This document shows, one piece after another, positions 34,388 to 43,007 of a stretch of 64,000 nucleotides of DNA (position 1 is its first letter; each line of letters starts with the position of its first letter). The position numbers were made by a program, and so were the translations under genes. This DNA is from Nitrogeniibacter aestuarii (lineage in GTDB: Bacteria > Pseudomonadota > Gammaproteobacteria > Burkholderiales > Rhodocyclaceae), in NCBI RefSeq assembly GCF_017309585.1, contig NZ_CP071321.1, forward strand, positions 2,170,001 through 2,234,000. The letters are read 5' to 3'. The notes under the pieces are model-generated. The model made no database searches. It had not been told where the DNA came from and was given only the letters and a program-made list of their open reading frames with translations.

Positions 34388-36367
34388 ATGACGCTTGATG
34401 ACGTTTTCGCGCCAGACGGCGCTCTGGCCGAGACGGTCAACGGTTTCTCTCCCCGCATTCAGCAAAGGGAGATGGCTGAACGGATCGAAGCGGCCATCAA
34501 AAGCAATGGCGTGCTCATCGCCGAAGCCGGTACCGGTACGGGCAAAACCTTTGCCTACCTGGTGCCCGCGCTCATGTCCGGTGGCAAGGTGCTCATTTCC
34601 ACCGGGACCAAAACCCTGCAGGACCAGCTCTACCGGCGTGATCTGCCCACGGTGCGCAAGGCGCTGAAGCTGCCGTTGACCACGGCATTGCTCAAGGGCC
34701 GTTCCAACTACGTCTGTCATTACCACCTGGCGCGTAACGCAAGCGAGGGGCGCTTCCGTTCACCTCAGGAAGTGGACCATCTACGCAAGATCGTGCGCTT
34801 CGCCGAAACCACCGGCACGGGTGACAAGGCCGATTGCACGGATGTACCGGAGGACAGTACAGCCTGGATGTCGGCGACCTCGAATCGGGATAACTGCCTG
34901 GGGCAGGAATGCCCCAACGTGAAGGAATGCTTCATCCTGCAAGCGCGTCGCAACGCCATGGAGGCTGACGTGGTGGTGGTCAATCACCATCTGTTTTTTG
35001 CCGACGTCGTGCTGCGCGATGAGGGGATGGGCGAACTTCTGCCGTCATGCAACACCGTGATTTTCGATGAGGCACACCAGTTGCCGGAAACGGCGACCAT
35101 GTTCTTCGGGGAGTCCGTCTCGAGTGCACAGGTCATCGAGCTTGCACGCGACACACGAACGGAAACGCTCGCGGGTGCCGCCGACTGCCGGGACTTGGTG
35201 GAGGCCACCCGCAAGCTGGAGAAAGTCGCTCGCGACTGGCGCCTGTCCATTCCGGGCGAGAACCTGCGTATCGGCATGGAGCAACTGGAGCGCTATCCCG
35301 AGTTCCCGAAAGCGCTGGAAGAGCTCGGCAATGAGCTGCGCCGCTTCGGAAAGATTCTCGCTACCCAGGCCGAGCGCTCCGAAGGTCTGGCCAACTGCCT
35401 GAAGCGCATGGACGAGTTGGTGCTGCGTCTCGAGGCCTGGTCGGCTCCGGGGGACGCCCAGATCGTACGATGGGTCGAGGTGTTCACCCAGGCGATCCTC
35501 ATCCATGCGACGCCACTGCAAGTCGGGTCCCTGTTCGTTCGCCAGCTGCAAGGCCACCCCCGTGCCTGGATCTTTACTTCGGCGACGCTCGCGGTCGGCC
35601 CGGAATTCGATCACTACATGCGCGAGCTTGGCCTTAATTTCCTTGAGAATCCGCCCGAATGCGCTGTTTGGGGCAGCCCCTTCGACTATGAATCGCGGGC
35701 ACTTCTGTATGCACCATCGCCCATGCCGGATCCGAATGATCCGGCATACCCGGACGCGGTCGCCGATGTGGCCTATCCGCTGATCGAGGCGGCCCAGGGG
35801 CGCACCTTCGTGTTGTGTACCTCGTTGCGCGCCATGCGCCGTATCCATGAACGCCTTGAAGACAAGATGACCCGCGCCGGCCTCGACCTGCCGCTGCTTG
35901 TCCAGGGTGAGGATTCGCGCAGCAACCTGCTGGCGCGCTTCCGGGCACTCGGCAATGCGGTACTGGTGGCCAGCCAGAGCTTCTGGGAAGGGGTTGATGT
36001 GCCTGGCGATGCCTTGTCGGTGGTGGTGATCGACAAGCTGCCCTTCGCTCCGCCCGATGATCCGGTCCTCTCTGCGCGGATCGAACATTTGCGCAAGGCC
36101 GGTGTCAATCCATTCATGACTTACCAGTTGCCACGCACCGTCATCAACATGAAGCAGGGCGCCGGCCGTCTCATCCGCACGGAGCAGGACAAGGGCGTGC
36201 TGGTGGTGTGCGACCCGCGAATGGTGGACAAACCCTATGGCCGCCGCGTCTGGCGCAGCCTGCCGCCCATGGCCCGCACACGGGTTTCGGATGAGGTTGT
36301 CGCCTTTCTGAAGACCCTGCCACCAACCCGTCAGGCCACCGAAAAAGAATCGACGCCGGCCGATTGA
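34388..36367 (+). CDS. dinG: DinG/YoaA-family ATP-dependent DNA helicase
   Basis: A 659-residue XPD-like superfamily 2 helicase. It has the Walker A AEAGTGTGKTFAYLVPAL, a cysteine set for an iron-sulfur cluster (YVCHYHL near ~115, then CLGQECPNVKEC near 175), DEAH (~225), SQSFWEGVDVPG (~535) and the C-terminal QGAGRLIRTEQDKG motif VI. Members unwind D-loops and R-loops or assist lesion repair. Length is closer to YoaA (~636) than DinG (~716); the symbol is for the family. Start is ATG 34388, three bases after the previous stop; the frame upstream overlaps the previous gene. Confidence 0.92.
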   Translation: MTLDDVFAPDGALAETVNGFSPRIQQREMAERIEAAIKSNGVLIAEAGTGTGKTFAYLVPALMSGGKVLISTGTKTLQDQLYRRDLPTVRKALKLPLTTALLKGRSNYVCHYHLARNASEGRFRSPQEVDHLRKIVRFAETTGTGDKADCTDVPEDSTAWMSATSNRDNCLGQECPNVKECFILQARRNAMEADVVVVNHHLFFADVVLRDEGMGELLPSCNTVIFDEAHQLPETATMFFGESVSSAQVIELARDTRTETLAGAADCRDLVEATRKLEKVARDWRLSIPGENLRIGMEQLERYPEFPKALEELGNELRRFGKILATQAERSEGLANCLKRMDELVLRLEAWSAPGDAQIVRWVEVFTQAILIHATPLQVGSLFVRQLQGHPRAWIFTSATLAVGPEFDHYMRELGLNFLENPPECAVWGSPFDYESRALLYAPSPMPDPNDPAYPDAVADVAYPLIEAAQGRTFVLCTSLRAMRRIHERLEDKMTRAGLDLPLLVQGEDSRSNLLARFRALGNAVLVASQSFWEGVDVPGDALSVVVIDKLPFAPPDDPVLSARIEHLRKAGVNPFMTYQLPRTVINMKQGAGRLIRTEQDKGVLVVCDPRMVDKPYGRRVWRSLPPMARTRVSDEVVAFLKTLPPTRQATEKESTPAD

Positions 36368-36418
36368 GCGCGGCGCTAAACTGTCCGACTGACAAACCCA
36401 ACGACAACAGGAAGGCGC

Positions 36419-37591
36419 ATGAAGCTCATCGACGCCGTCATGGATCAGCACGCGGACCTCACAGCGGTTCGCCGAGACATTCACCAGCACCCTGAGCTGG
36501 CGTTTGAAGAACACCGTACCGCCGAACTCGTCGCCAAGCGACTCGAGGCCGCTGGCATCGAGACCCACCGCGGTATCGGCCGGACCGGCGTGGTGGGCGT
36601 GATCCGCAATGGCAATTCAAAGCGCAGCATCGGCCTGAGGGCCGACATGGATGCGTTGCCCATGCAGGAACGCAACGAATTCGCACACCACTCCCGGCAC
36701 GAAGGTCGCATGCATGCGTGCGGCCATGACGGCCACACCACCATGCTGCTCGGTGCGGCCGAGTATCTGGCCAGACATCGCGACTTTGATGGCACCGTGG
36801 TGTTCATTTTTCAGCCAGCGGAAGAGGGCGACGGCGGCGGCCGGGAAATGATCGAAGACGGCATCTTCGACCGCTTTCCGATGCAGCAGGTCTTCGGCAT
36901 GCACAACTGGCCGGGATTGCCCGCGGGGACATTTGCCGTGCACGCCGGGCCCGTGATGGCGTCTGCAGATCGATTCGATGTCGACATCAGTGGCCATGGT
37001 GCTCACGCCGCCATGCCACATCTCGGTGTCGATCCCGTGCCGGCCGCAGCCGCCATGATTCAGGCGCTGCAGACAGTGGTCAGCCGGGTGGTGGATCCGC
37101 TCGATGCCGCCGTTGTTTCCGTCACCAAGATGCAGGCAGGTGAAGCCTACAATGTCATTCCCGATCGGGCGCGGCTCACGGGCACCGTGCGCGCGTTCAG
37201 CCCCGATGTCCAGGCCCGCGTCGAGACCACCATGCAGCGTATCTGCCAGGGGATCGGGGCTGCTCATGGTGTCAATGTGAACTTCCAGTTCCGTCGCGGC
37301 TATCCGGCAACGATCAATACGGCGGCCGAAGCCGCGATCTGTGCTGATGTGGCGCGCTCGGTAGTGGGTGATGCGGCTGTGCTCACGGATCAGAAGTCAA
37401 GCATGGGCGCGGAGGATTTTGCCTACTTTCTGCAGGAGCGCCCGGGCGCCTACGTGTGGATCGGCAACGGGCCAGGCGAGGGCGGCTGCATGCTCCACAA
37501 CCCCCGCTACGATTTCAACGATGCAGTCATCCCGACGGGCGTAACGTACTGGGTGCGGCTGGTGGAAAAGCTGCTCAACGGTTCAACGTGA
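36419..37591 (+). CDS. M20 amidohydrolase (hippurate hydrolase-like)
   Basis: A 390-residue M20D-family metallopeptidase, a cytosolic enzyme that removes acyl groups from amino acids (hippurate, N-acetyl or IAA conjugates). Ligands for the metal pair are visible: MHACGHDGHTTMLLGAA (Cys101, His103), PAEEGDGGGREM (Glu), HAAMPHLG (dimer-domain His) and SMGAEDFAYFL (Glu). Substrate is not decided by sequence. It follows dinG after 51 bases and precedes the YbbP-type permease by 43, with no functional link apparent. Confidence 0.92.
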   Translation: MKLIDAVMDQHADLTAVRRDIHQHPELAFEEHRTAELVAKRLEAAGIETHRGIGRTGVVGVIRNGNSKRSIGLRADMDALPMQERNEFAHHSRHEGRMHACGHDGHTTMLLGAAEYLARHRDFDGTVVFIFQPAEEGDGGGREMIEDGIFDRFPMQQVFGMHNWPGLPAGTFAVHAGPVMASADRFDVDISGHGAHAAMPHLGVDPVPAAAAMIQALQTVVSRVVDPLDAAVVSVTKMQAGEAYNVIPDRARLTGTVRAFSPDVQARVETTMQRICQGIGAAHGVNVNFQFRRGYPATINTAAEAAICADVARSVVGDAAVLTDQKSSMGAEDFAYFLQERPGAYVWIGNGPGEGGCMLHNPRYDFNDAVIPTGVTYWVRLVEKLLNGST

Positions 37592-37634
37592 TCCGGACAC
37601 GGAACCCGTCACCCGCTTCGGTAGTCCATCAGGG

Positions 37635-40121
37635 ATGATTTCAATCCGCCTTGCCCTGAGGATGCTGGTCCGCGACCTGCGCGCCGGCGAATTGCACCTG
37701 CTCGCGCTTGCCTTGATCGTCGCCGTTGCCAGTCTGGTCAGCGTCGGCTTCCTCACGGATCGGGTCTCGCGCAGCCTCAACCGCGAGGCCACCCAGTTGC
37801 TGGGGGGCGATCTTCTGCTGAGCGCCGACAAAGCGTGGGACGATTCGGTGCGTCAGCGCGCGCGCGACACGGGGTTGAAGGTGGCCGATACGCTGACCTT
37901 TTCCAGCATGGTCAGCGCCGACGAGGCGTTTCAGCTCGTTGCAGTCAAAGCGGTTTCTGATGAGTACCCCTTGCGCGGTCAGGTCAAGACCGCTCCCGAG
38001 CGGAATGCGCCCGATCGTGTCATGCCCGGCGGCCCGCCAGCGGGGCAGATCTGGCCCGATGAGCGCGTGATGGCGGAGTTGGGCGTCGGCGTGGGTGATT
38101 CGGTTCAACTGGGCATGAAGACGTTTACCGTTGGTAGCGTACTCACTTTCGAGTCCGATCGCGGGGTGAATTTCTTCAGCATGCTGCCGCGGGTCATGGT
38201 CAATACCTCTGACCTGGCGGCGACCGGACTCATCCAGACAGGCTCTCGTGTTCGCTACCGGCTCCACCTGGCGGGAGACCGCCTGGATGTCGAACGGTTT
38301 CGTTCGGAGGTCGAACCGACCCTGACGCGTGGACAGGAGATCGAGTCCATCGACAACGCCCGGCCTGAAGTGCGTATTGCGCTGGATCGCGCGGAGCGTT
38401 TCTTGCGACTCGCGGCCACGCTTGCGGTTGTCCTCGCCGCCGTTGCGATCGGCTTGAGTGCGCGCCGGTTCATGAACCGGCATATCGACGGTTGTGCCGT
38501 CATGCGCTGCCTGGGGGCACAGCAGGCCCAGCTGATTCGAATTCATCTGATCCAGTTCGTTGCCTTCGGGCTGGTCGCTTCGGGGATTGGCGTCGCGCTG
38601 GCATTTGCGGTTCAGGGTACTTTGGCGGCGGGGCTCTCCGACATGATGCGTACGGCCTTGCCAGCGCCGAGCCTGACCCCGGTTCTGCATGGTCTGCTGG
38701 TCGGACTCGCCTTGCTTCTGGGGTTTGTCCTCCCGCATCTGATCGGGTTGTCCCGCGTGCCGACCTTGCGTGTGATTCGACGTGAGCTTGAATCGAGCCG
38801 TGGCCTCGCCATGCTGGCATGGGCGACCGGCCTTGCGACCCTGGTCGGTATTGTCACCTGGGTTGCCAATGACATGACCCTCGGCATCTGGGTCAGTCTG
38901 GGCTTTGTGCTCTCGCTCGGTGCCTTTGCCGCGGTCAGTGCGCTGGGTTTCAGTGCCGCGGCCCATGCAGGGGCCGGTGCGAGGGGAGGTTGGCGCTACG
39001 GCTTTCAGGCGTTGCGCCGACGTCTCGGCAGTCATGTGATCCAGGCAACGGCGCTCGGGCTCGGCCTGATGGCGCTCCTGGTTCTGACGCTGGTGCGTGC
39101 CGATTTGCTGGCGGCCTGGCGCGATACCGTGCCGGCCGACGCGCCGAACCGGTTCGTGATCAACCTTCAGGCAGAGCAACGCGATGATTTTCTCGCCTAT
39201 TTCCGTGATGCCGGCCTGCCGGCGCCCGATGTCTCGCCCATGATCCGTGGTCGCCTGGTCGCGATCAATGGTGAGCGCGTTCGCCCCGAACAGTTTGAGC
39301 CAGGTCGGGCGCAGCGCCTGGCGGAACGCGAATTCAATCTGTCCTATGGGGCCCGATTGCCCAACGGGAATGAGATTGCCGGCGGGCGCTGGCACGGTCA
39401 GACCGATACGCCGGAGTTTTCCATCGAAAGTGGCGTGGCCGATACGTTGGGTATCTCGGTCGGCGACGAGGTGACCTTCGATGTCGCGGGTCAGCAGATC
39501 AGTGCACCGGTCACCAGTTCGCGCGATCTGCGCTGGGACTCGATGCAGGTCAATTTCTTCTTTATTGCGTCGCCGGGTGTGCTCAACGACTATCCGGCCA
39601 GTCTCATCACCAGTTTCCATCTGCCGGATGCGCAGCACGATTTCGGTCTCGGTCTGGCCAAGGCATTTCCGAATATCTCGTTGATCGACGTCGGTGCGGT
39701 CATGGGGCAGGTGGAAAGCATGATCGAGCGTCTGATCACTGTCGTGCAACTGGTCTTCGGCTTTGCCGTGGCAGCGGGTGTGGTCGTGCTGCTGGCCGCC
39801 TTGCAGTCGACGCAGGACGAGCGTGCCCGTGAGTTCGCGATCATGCGTGCGCTCGGCGCCCGGCAACAGCAGCTGCGACAGACGCTGGTGGTTGAATTTG
39901 CCCTGATGGGGCTGATCGCGGGCGCGCTGGCCGGAATCGGTGCCAGTCTGGTGGGCTGGTTGCTGGCGGTCAAGGTGTTCGACATGAGCTACATGCCCGC
40001 AATGTCGCCTGTGGTCATCGGTGCGGTGGTAGGCGCTTTCGGTGTTGTACTGGCCGGCTGGGGCGGGGCTCGACGGCTCATGCGTCAGGCACCATTGGCT
40101 TTGTTGCGCGATGCCGTTTGA
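37635..40121 (+). CDS. YbbP-type ABC permease (FtsX-like), orphan
   Basis: An 828-residue inner-membrane protein with an N-terminal helix, a large periplasmic domain, three helices, a small cluster of further helices around residues 375-470, a second periplasmic domain and three C-terminal helices, the duplicated FtsX/MacB-like permease layout. It matches YbbP, which in E. coli pairs with the ATPase YbbA and lies next to tesA. No ATPase gene lies next to it here. Related systems extrude lipids or toxins or handle lipoproteins; the substrate here is unknown. Confidence 0.88.
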   Translation: MISIRLALRMLVRDLRAGELHLLALALIVAVASLVSVGFLTDRVSRSLNREATQLLGGDLLLSADKAWDDSVRQRARDTGLKVADTLTFSSMVSADEAFQLVAVKAVSDEYPLRGQVKTAPERNAPDRVMPGGPPAGQIWPDERVMAELGVGVGDSVQLGMKTFTVGSVLTFESDRGVNFFSMLPRVMVNTSDLAATGLIQTGSRVRYRLHLAGDRLDVERFRSEVEPTLTRGQEIESIDNARPEVRIALDRAERFLRLAATLAVVLAAVAIGLSARRFMNRHIDGCAVMRCLGAQQAQLIRIHLIQFVAFGLVASGIGVALAFAVQGTLAAGLSDMMRTALPAPSLTPVLHGLLVGLALLLGFVLPHLIGLSRVPTLRVIRRELESSRGLAMLAWATGLATLVGIVTWVANDMTLGIWVSLGFVLSLGAFAAVSALGFSAAAHAGAGARGGWRYGFQALRRRLGSHVIQATALGLGLMALLVLTLVRADLLAAWRDTVPADAPNRFVINLQAEQRDDFLAYFRDAGLPAPDVSPMIRGRLVAINGERVRPEQFEPGRAQRLAEREFNLSYGARLPNGNEIAGGRWHGQTDTPEFSIESGVADTLGISVGDEVTFDVAGQQISAPVTSSRDLRWDSMQVNFFFIASPGVLNDYPASLITSFHLPDAQHDFGLGLAKAFPNISLIDVGAVMGQVESMIERLITVVQLVFGFAVAAGVVVLLAALQSTQDERAREFAIMRALGARQQQLRQTLVVEFALMGLIAGALAGIGASLVGWLLAVKVFDMSYMPAMSPVVIGAVVGAFGVVLAGWGGARRLMRQAPLALLRDAV

Positions 40122-40173
40122 GGTACGCCAGCGCTGATATACTCGGCCGGATTTGTGCTGCAGGGTATCTGTC

Positions 40174-41586
40174 TTGACCGACACTGAAATTCTTTACGGA
40201 CTGGCCGCCGGGCTGGTTGTTCTCCTGCTTGCGGTGCTGTGGCTGGTCACGCGCTTGCGTGCAATACAGGCCGACCTGCCGTCCGCAATGAACGAGCACG
40301 TCAAGGGGTTGATGGAAGCGCAGCACCGGGGATTGCTCAATGATCTGCACGGTGGTCTCGCAGCCCAGAGCGAACGGCTCGCGTCGAATACCGAAGCGCA
40401 GACCGGTCGCCTGCGCGAGAAGGTTGAGACGGACCTGACGGCGACGCGAGAGGCCATGCATCAACTCACGCTCGCCATGCAGGTTCAGCTCGGTGAGCAA
40501 CGTAGCGAAACCACCCTCAAGCTGTCCGAACTCAACAACACCTTTCAGAGCACCCAGGCAAAACTGCGCAGCGAGATGGTTGAGCAGACCCTGGCAAAGC
40601 TCACCGAGCATGCTCGCAAGGACCGAGAGCTTCTGGAAGTCGGCTTGCGTGCCGCATCCGAGCAGATGGCGCGCAGTAACGAGGCGCTCACGAAAACGGT
40701 AAACGAACGGCTCGAGAAGATCACCGGGCAGGTTCATGAGCGGCTCGATGAGGGCTTCAAGAAAACCAACGAAACCTTCACCAATGTCATGGCCCGTCTG
40801 GCCACCATTGACGAAGCACAGAAGAAGATCGACGGCCTGACCACCAACGTTGTCAGCCTGCAGGAGCTGCTCGGGGATAAACGGGCGCGAGGTGCCTTTG
40901 GTGAAGTTCAGCTCGAGGCGCTGGTACGCAACATCCTGCCGCCCGACGCGTACGAGTTTCAGGCCACACTTACCGGAAACGTTCGCGCCGACTGCGTGCT
41001 GAAGCTGCCGGAGCCCACCGGGTTGGTCGCGGTGGATTCAAAGTTTCCGCTCGAAAACTATCACCGCATGTTCGTCCCGGATGCGGGCGAGACTGATCGC
41101 CGTCTTGCGACCAGCGCGTTTCGAGCGGACGTCAAGCGTCACGTCGATGCCATTGCCGGCAAGTACATCATCCCTAACGAAACGTCAGACGGCGCGGTCA
41201 TGTTCGTGCCGGCGGAAGCCGTTTTTGCCGAAATTCATGCCTACCATCCCGAACTGGTGAGTTATGCCCAGGAAAAGAAAGTCTGGGTGGTCTCGCCAAC
41301 GACCTTGATGGCGGTGCTCAATACGGCCCGGGCTGTGCTTAAGGATGTGGAGACGCGCAAACAGATTCACGTCATCAAGGACGCACTGTCCAAGCTCGCG
41401 AAGGATTTCAACCGGTTTGACGACCGCATGCAGGCCTTGGCCAAGCACATCGAACAAGCCGGAAAAGACGTCAAGGACGTGCAGATCAGCTCGCGCAAGA
41501 TCACGTCTCACTTCCGCAAGATCGAGTCGGCCAAAGTTGACGAGTTGCCGGAGCTGGACGAGGGCGTGGACATCGATGAGGACTGA
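40174..41586 (+). CDS. rmuC: RmuC recombination-limiting protein
   Basis: A 470-residue RmuC-family protein, thought to limit DNA rearrangement at inverted repeats as a nuclease-like factor. It has an N-terminal membrane helix (LYGLAAGLVVLLLAVLWLV, ~6-24), a long coiled coil (~30-245) and the PD-(D/E)XK-like RmuC domain (~250-430; RGAFGEVQLEALVRNILP, LVAVDSKFPLENYHRM). An acidic tail ends the protein. The TTG at 40174 is taken as start because AGGG lies eight bases upstream; TTG 40153 is the alternative. It converges with moaA. Confidence 0.92.
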   Translation: MTDTEILYGLAAGLVVLLLAVLWLVTRLRAIQADLPSAMNEHVKGLMEAQHRGLLNDLHGGLAAQSERLASNTEAQTGRLREKVETDLTATREAMHQLTLAMQVQLGEQRSETTLKLSELNNTFQSTQAKLRSEMVEQTLAKLTEHARKDRELLEVGLRAASEQMARSNEALTKTVNERLEKITGQVHERLDEGFKKTNETFTNVMARLATIDEAQKKIDGLTTNVVSLQELLGDKRARGAFGEVQLEALVRNILPPDAYEFQATLTGNVRADCVLKLPEPTGLVAVDSKFPLENYHRMFVPDAGETDRRLATSAFRADVKRHVDAIAGKYIIPNETSDGAVMFVPAEAVFAEIHAYHPELVSYAQEKKVWVVSPTTLMAVLNTARAVLKDVETRKQIHVIKDALSKLAKDFNRFDDRMQALAKHIEQAGKDVKDVQISSRKITSHFRKIESAKVDELPELDEGVDIDED

Positions 41587-41598
41587 GGCTCTTCTCGC

Positions 41599-42621
41599 TC
41601 AGCCGCCGATGTAGGACATTTCGATGCGCTTCATCGGGCGTGTGTTCGATGTGCGAATCTCTGAGTAGCGATCAGAGCGCTTCCGCCACAGCGTGCGAAT
41701 CATGTCGATGAGTTCAGCGTCACTTGCACCGGCGCGCAATGGCGAGCGCAGATCGAACCCCTCGGTGGCGAACAGGCAGGTGAAGAGTTTGCCTTCGGTC
41801 GACAGGCGGATCCGGCTACAGTCTCGACAGAAGGCCTGAGTCACCGAAGAGATGACCCCGATCTCGCCATGGCCATCCACGTATTGCCAGCGCTCGGCGA
41901 CTTCACCGGTGTAGTTGCGTTCGACCGGTTCGAGCGGGAACTTCACGTTGATGCGATCGATCACTTCCTGAGACGGCACCACGTCGTCCATGCGCCATCC
42001 GTTGCTGCTGCCCACATCCATGAATTCGATGAACCGGAGTATGTGCCCGGTGCCACGGAATCGCTCCGCCATGGCGACAATCTGATCATCGTTGACGCCA
42101 CGCTTGACGACCATGTTGACCTTGACCGGCGCCAGACCGGCGTCGCGAGCCGCATCGATGCCTTTGATCACGTCTTCGACAGAGAGATCGACGTCGGCGA
42201 TTTTCTTGAAGGTGGCGTCGTCCAGCGCGTCGAGACTCACTGTGACCCGGTGAAGTCCGGCCGCTGCGAGCTTCGGCGCCATGCGGGTCATCAAAACACC
42301 ATTGCTGGTCAGCGTGAGTTCCAGACCCTCGATCTTGGCCAAAGCGCCAACCAGCTTGTCCACGTTTCGACGCAGCAACGGTTCGCCGCCGGTAATACGT
42401 ACTTTCTGAACGCCCAGTTCGTTGAATATGCGAGCAACACGAACCAGCTCCTCAAAGCTCAGCAGCTCGGCACGTGAAAGAAACTGGTAGTCCTTATCGA
42501 AGACCGAGCGGGGCATGCAATATTCACAGCGAAAATTGCAGCGATCGGTCACGGAAATGCGCAAATCGCGAATCGGACGCCCGAGGGTGTCGACGAGGGG
42601 AGATTCGTTGTTCGCTGCCAT
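41599..42621 (-). CDS. moaA: GTP 3',8-cyclase MoaA
   Basis: A 340-residue radical-SAM enzyme that converts GTP to 3',8-cyclo-H2GTP, the first step of molybdenum cofactor synthesis. The N-terminal SAM cluster is CNFRCEYC (Cys28, 32, 35), the C-terminal cluster lies in FCRDCSRIRL...TCLF, and the essential terminal Gly-Gly is present (SYIGG). The start at 42621 (MAANNES) is likely, though no ribosome site is clear; the frame continues open to 42681. No other moa/moe gene is near. Confidence 0.95.
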   Translation of the reverse strand: MAANNESPLVDTLGRPIRDLRISVTDRCNFRCEYCMPRSVFDKDYQFLSRAELLSFEELVRVARIFNELGVQKVRITGGEPLLRRNVDKLVGALAKIEGLELTLTSNGVLMTRMAPKLAAAGLHRVTVSLDALDDATFKKIADVDLSVEDVIKGIDAARDAGLAPVKVNMVVKRGVNDDQIVAMAERFRGTGHILRFIEFMDVGSSNGWRMDDVVPSQEVIDRINVKFPLEPVERNYTGEVAERWQYVDGHGEIGVISSVTQAFCRDCSRIRLSTEGKLFTCLFATEGFDLRSPLRAGASDAELIDMIRTLWRKRSDRYSEIRTSNTRPMKRIEMSYIGG

Positions 42622-42782
42622 GGGGTCTGAGTTTTGTCGTGTAGTCACGGGGCAAAACACCATCTTATAGCAGCTTGTCAAAAGGTGTCGGGAGTCGTGA
42701 CACGCGAACCGGGCTCGACTAGGATGTCAGATGGTTCAAGATGGCGCCGAAAATGGCGATATACAAAGGAATCTGCCAAAGA

Positions 42783-42814
42783 GAAAGGGGTTGCCGTTGC
42801 CGACAACCCCTTTC
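42783..42814 (-). terminator. Hairpin terminator after tRNA-Asn
   Basis: An 11-bp perfect inverted repeat (42783-42793 with 42804-42814) lies ten bases downstream of the tRNA 3' end on the minus strand. A short T-rich stretch follows. Confidence 0.7.
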
Positions 42815-42823
42815 AAATTCAGT

Positions 42824-42899
42824 TGGCTCCCCGACCTGGGCTCGAACCAGGGACCTGCGGATTAACAGTCCGTCGCTCTACCGACTGAGCTATCGGGGA
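42824..42899 (-). tRNA. tRNA-Asn (GTT)
   Basis: A complete 76-base tRNA with encoded CCA. The acceptor stem pairs TCCCCGA with TCGGGGA, the D-arm starts TAGCTCAGTCGGTAGAGC, the anticodon loop reads CTGTTAA (GTT, decoding Asn), and the T-arm holds GGTTCGAGCC. Discriminator base is G. Confidence 0.98.
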
Positions 42900-42914
42900 A
42901 CTGAAGAAGCGCGA

Positions 42915-42943
42915 ATTATAGGAATCGATTTGGGGTGTGTCAA
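42915..42943 (-). promoter_or_regulatory. Perfect sigma-70 promoter of tRNA-Asn
   Basis: Read on the minus strand, TTGACA (42943-42938), a 17-base spacer and TATAAT (42920-42915) match consensus at all 12 positions. A start of transcription near 42908 would place it about nine bases before the tRNA 5' end, with a GC-rich discriminator typical of stringently controlled stable RNA. Confidence 0.92.
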
Positions 42944-43007
42944 CATTATTTGTGCGAAAATGCTATTCGCTTAGTTCGAGGATCGCGCTAGGGCGCTGGG
43001 GTTCTGA

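Noticed and set aside
37641..40184. 847-codon minus-strand frame opposite the YbbP-type gene
   Set aside because: Composition (Gln/Arg/His-rich) and lack of any domain or start site show it as a shadow of the plus-strand permease.
42661..42681. Longer MoaA start at 42681 or 42663
   Set aside because: The added residues (MTSCYKMVFCPV...) are not typical of MoaA and show no ribosome site; 42621 gives a normal length, though this is not certain.
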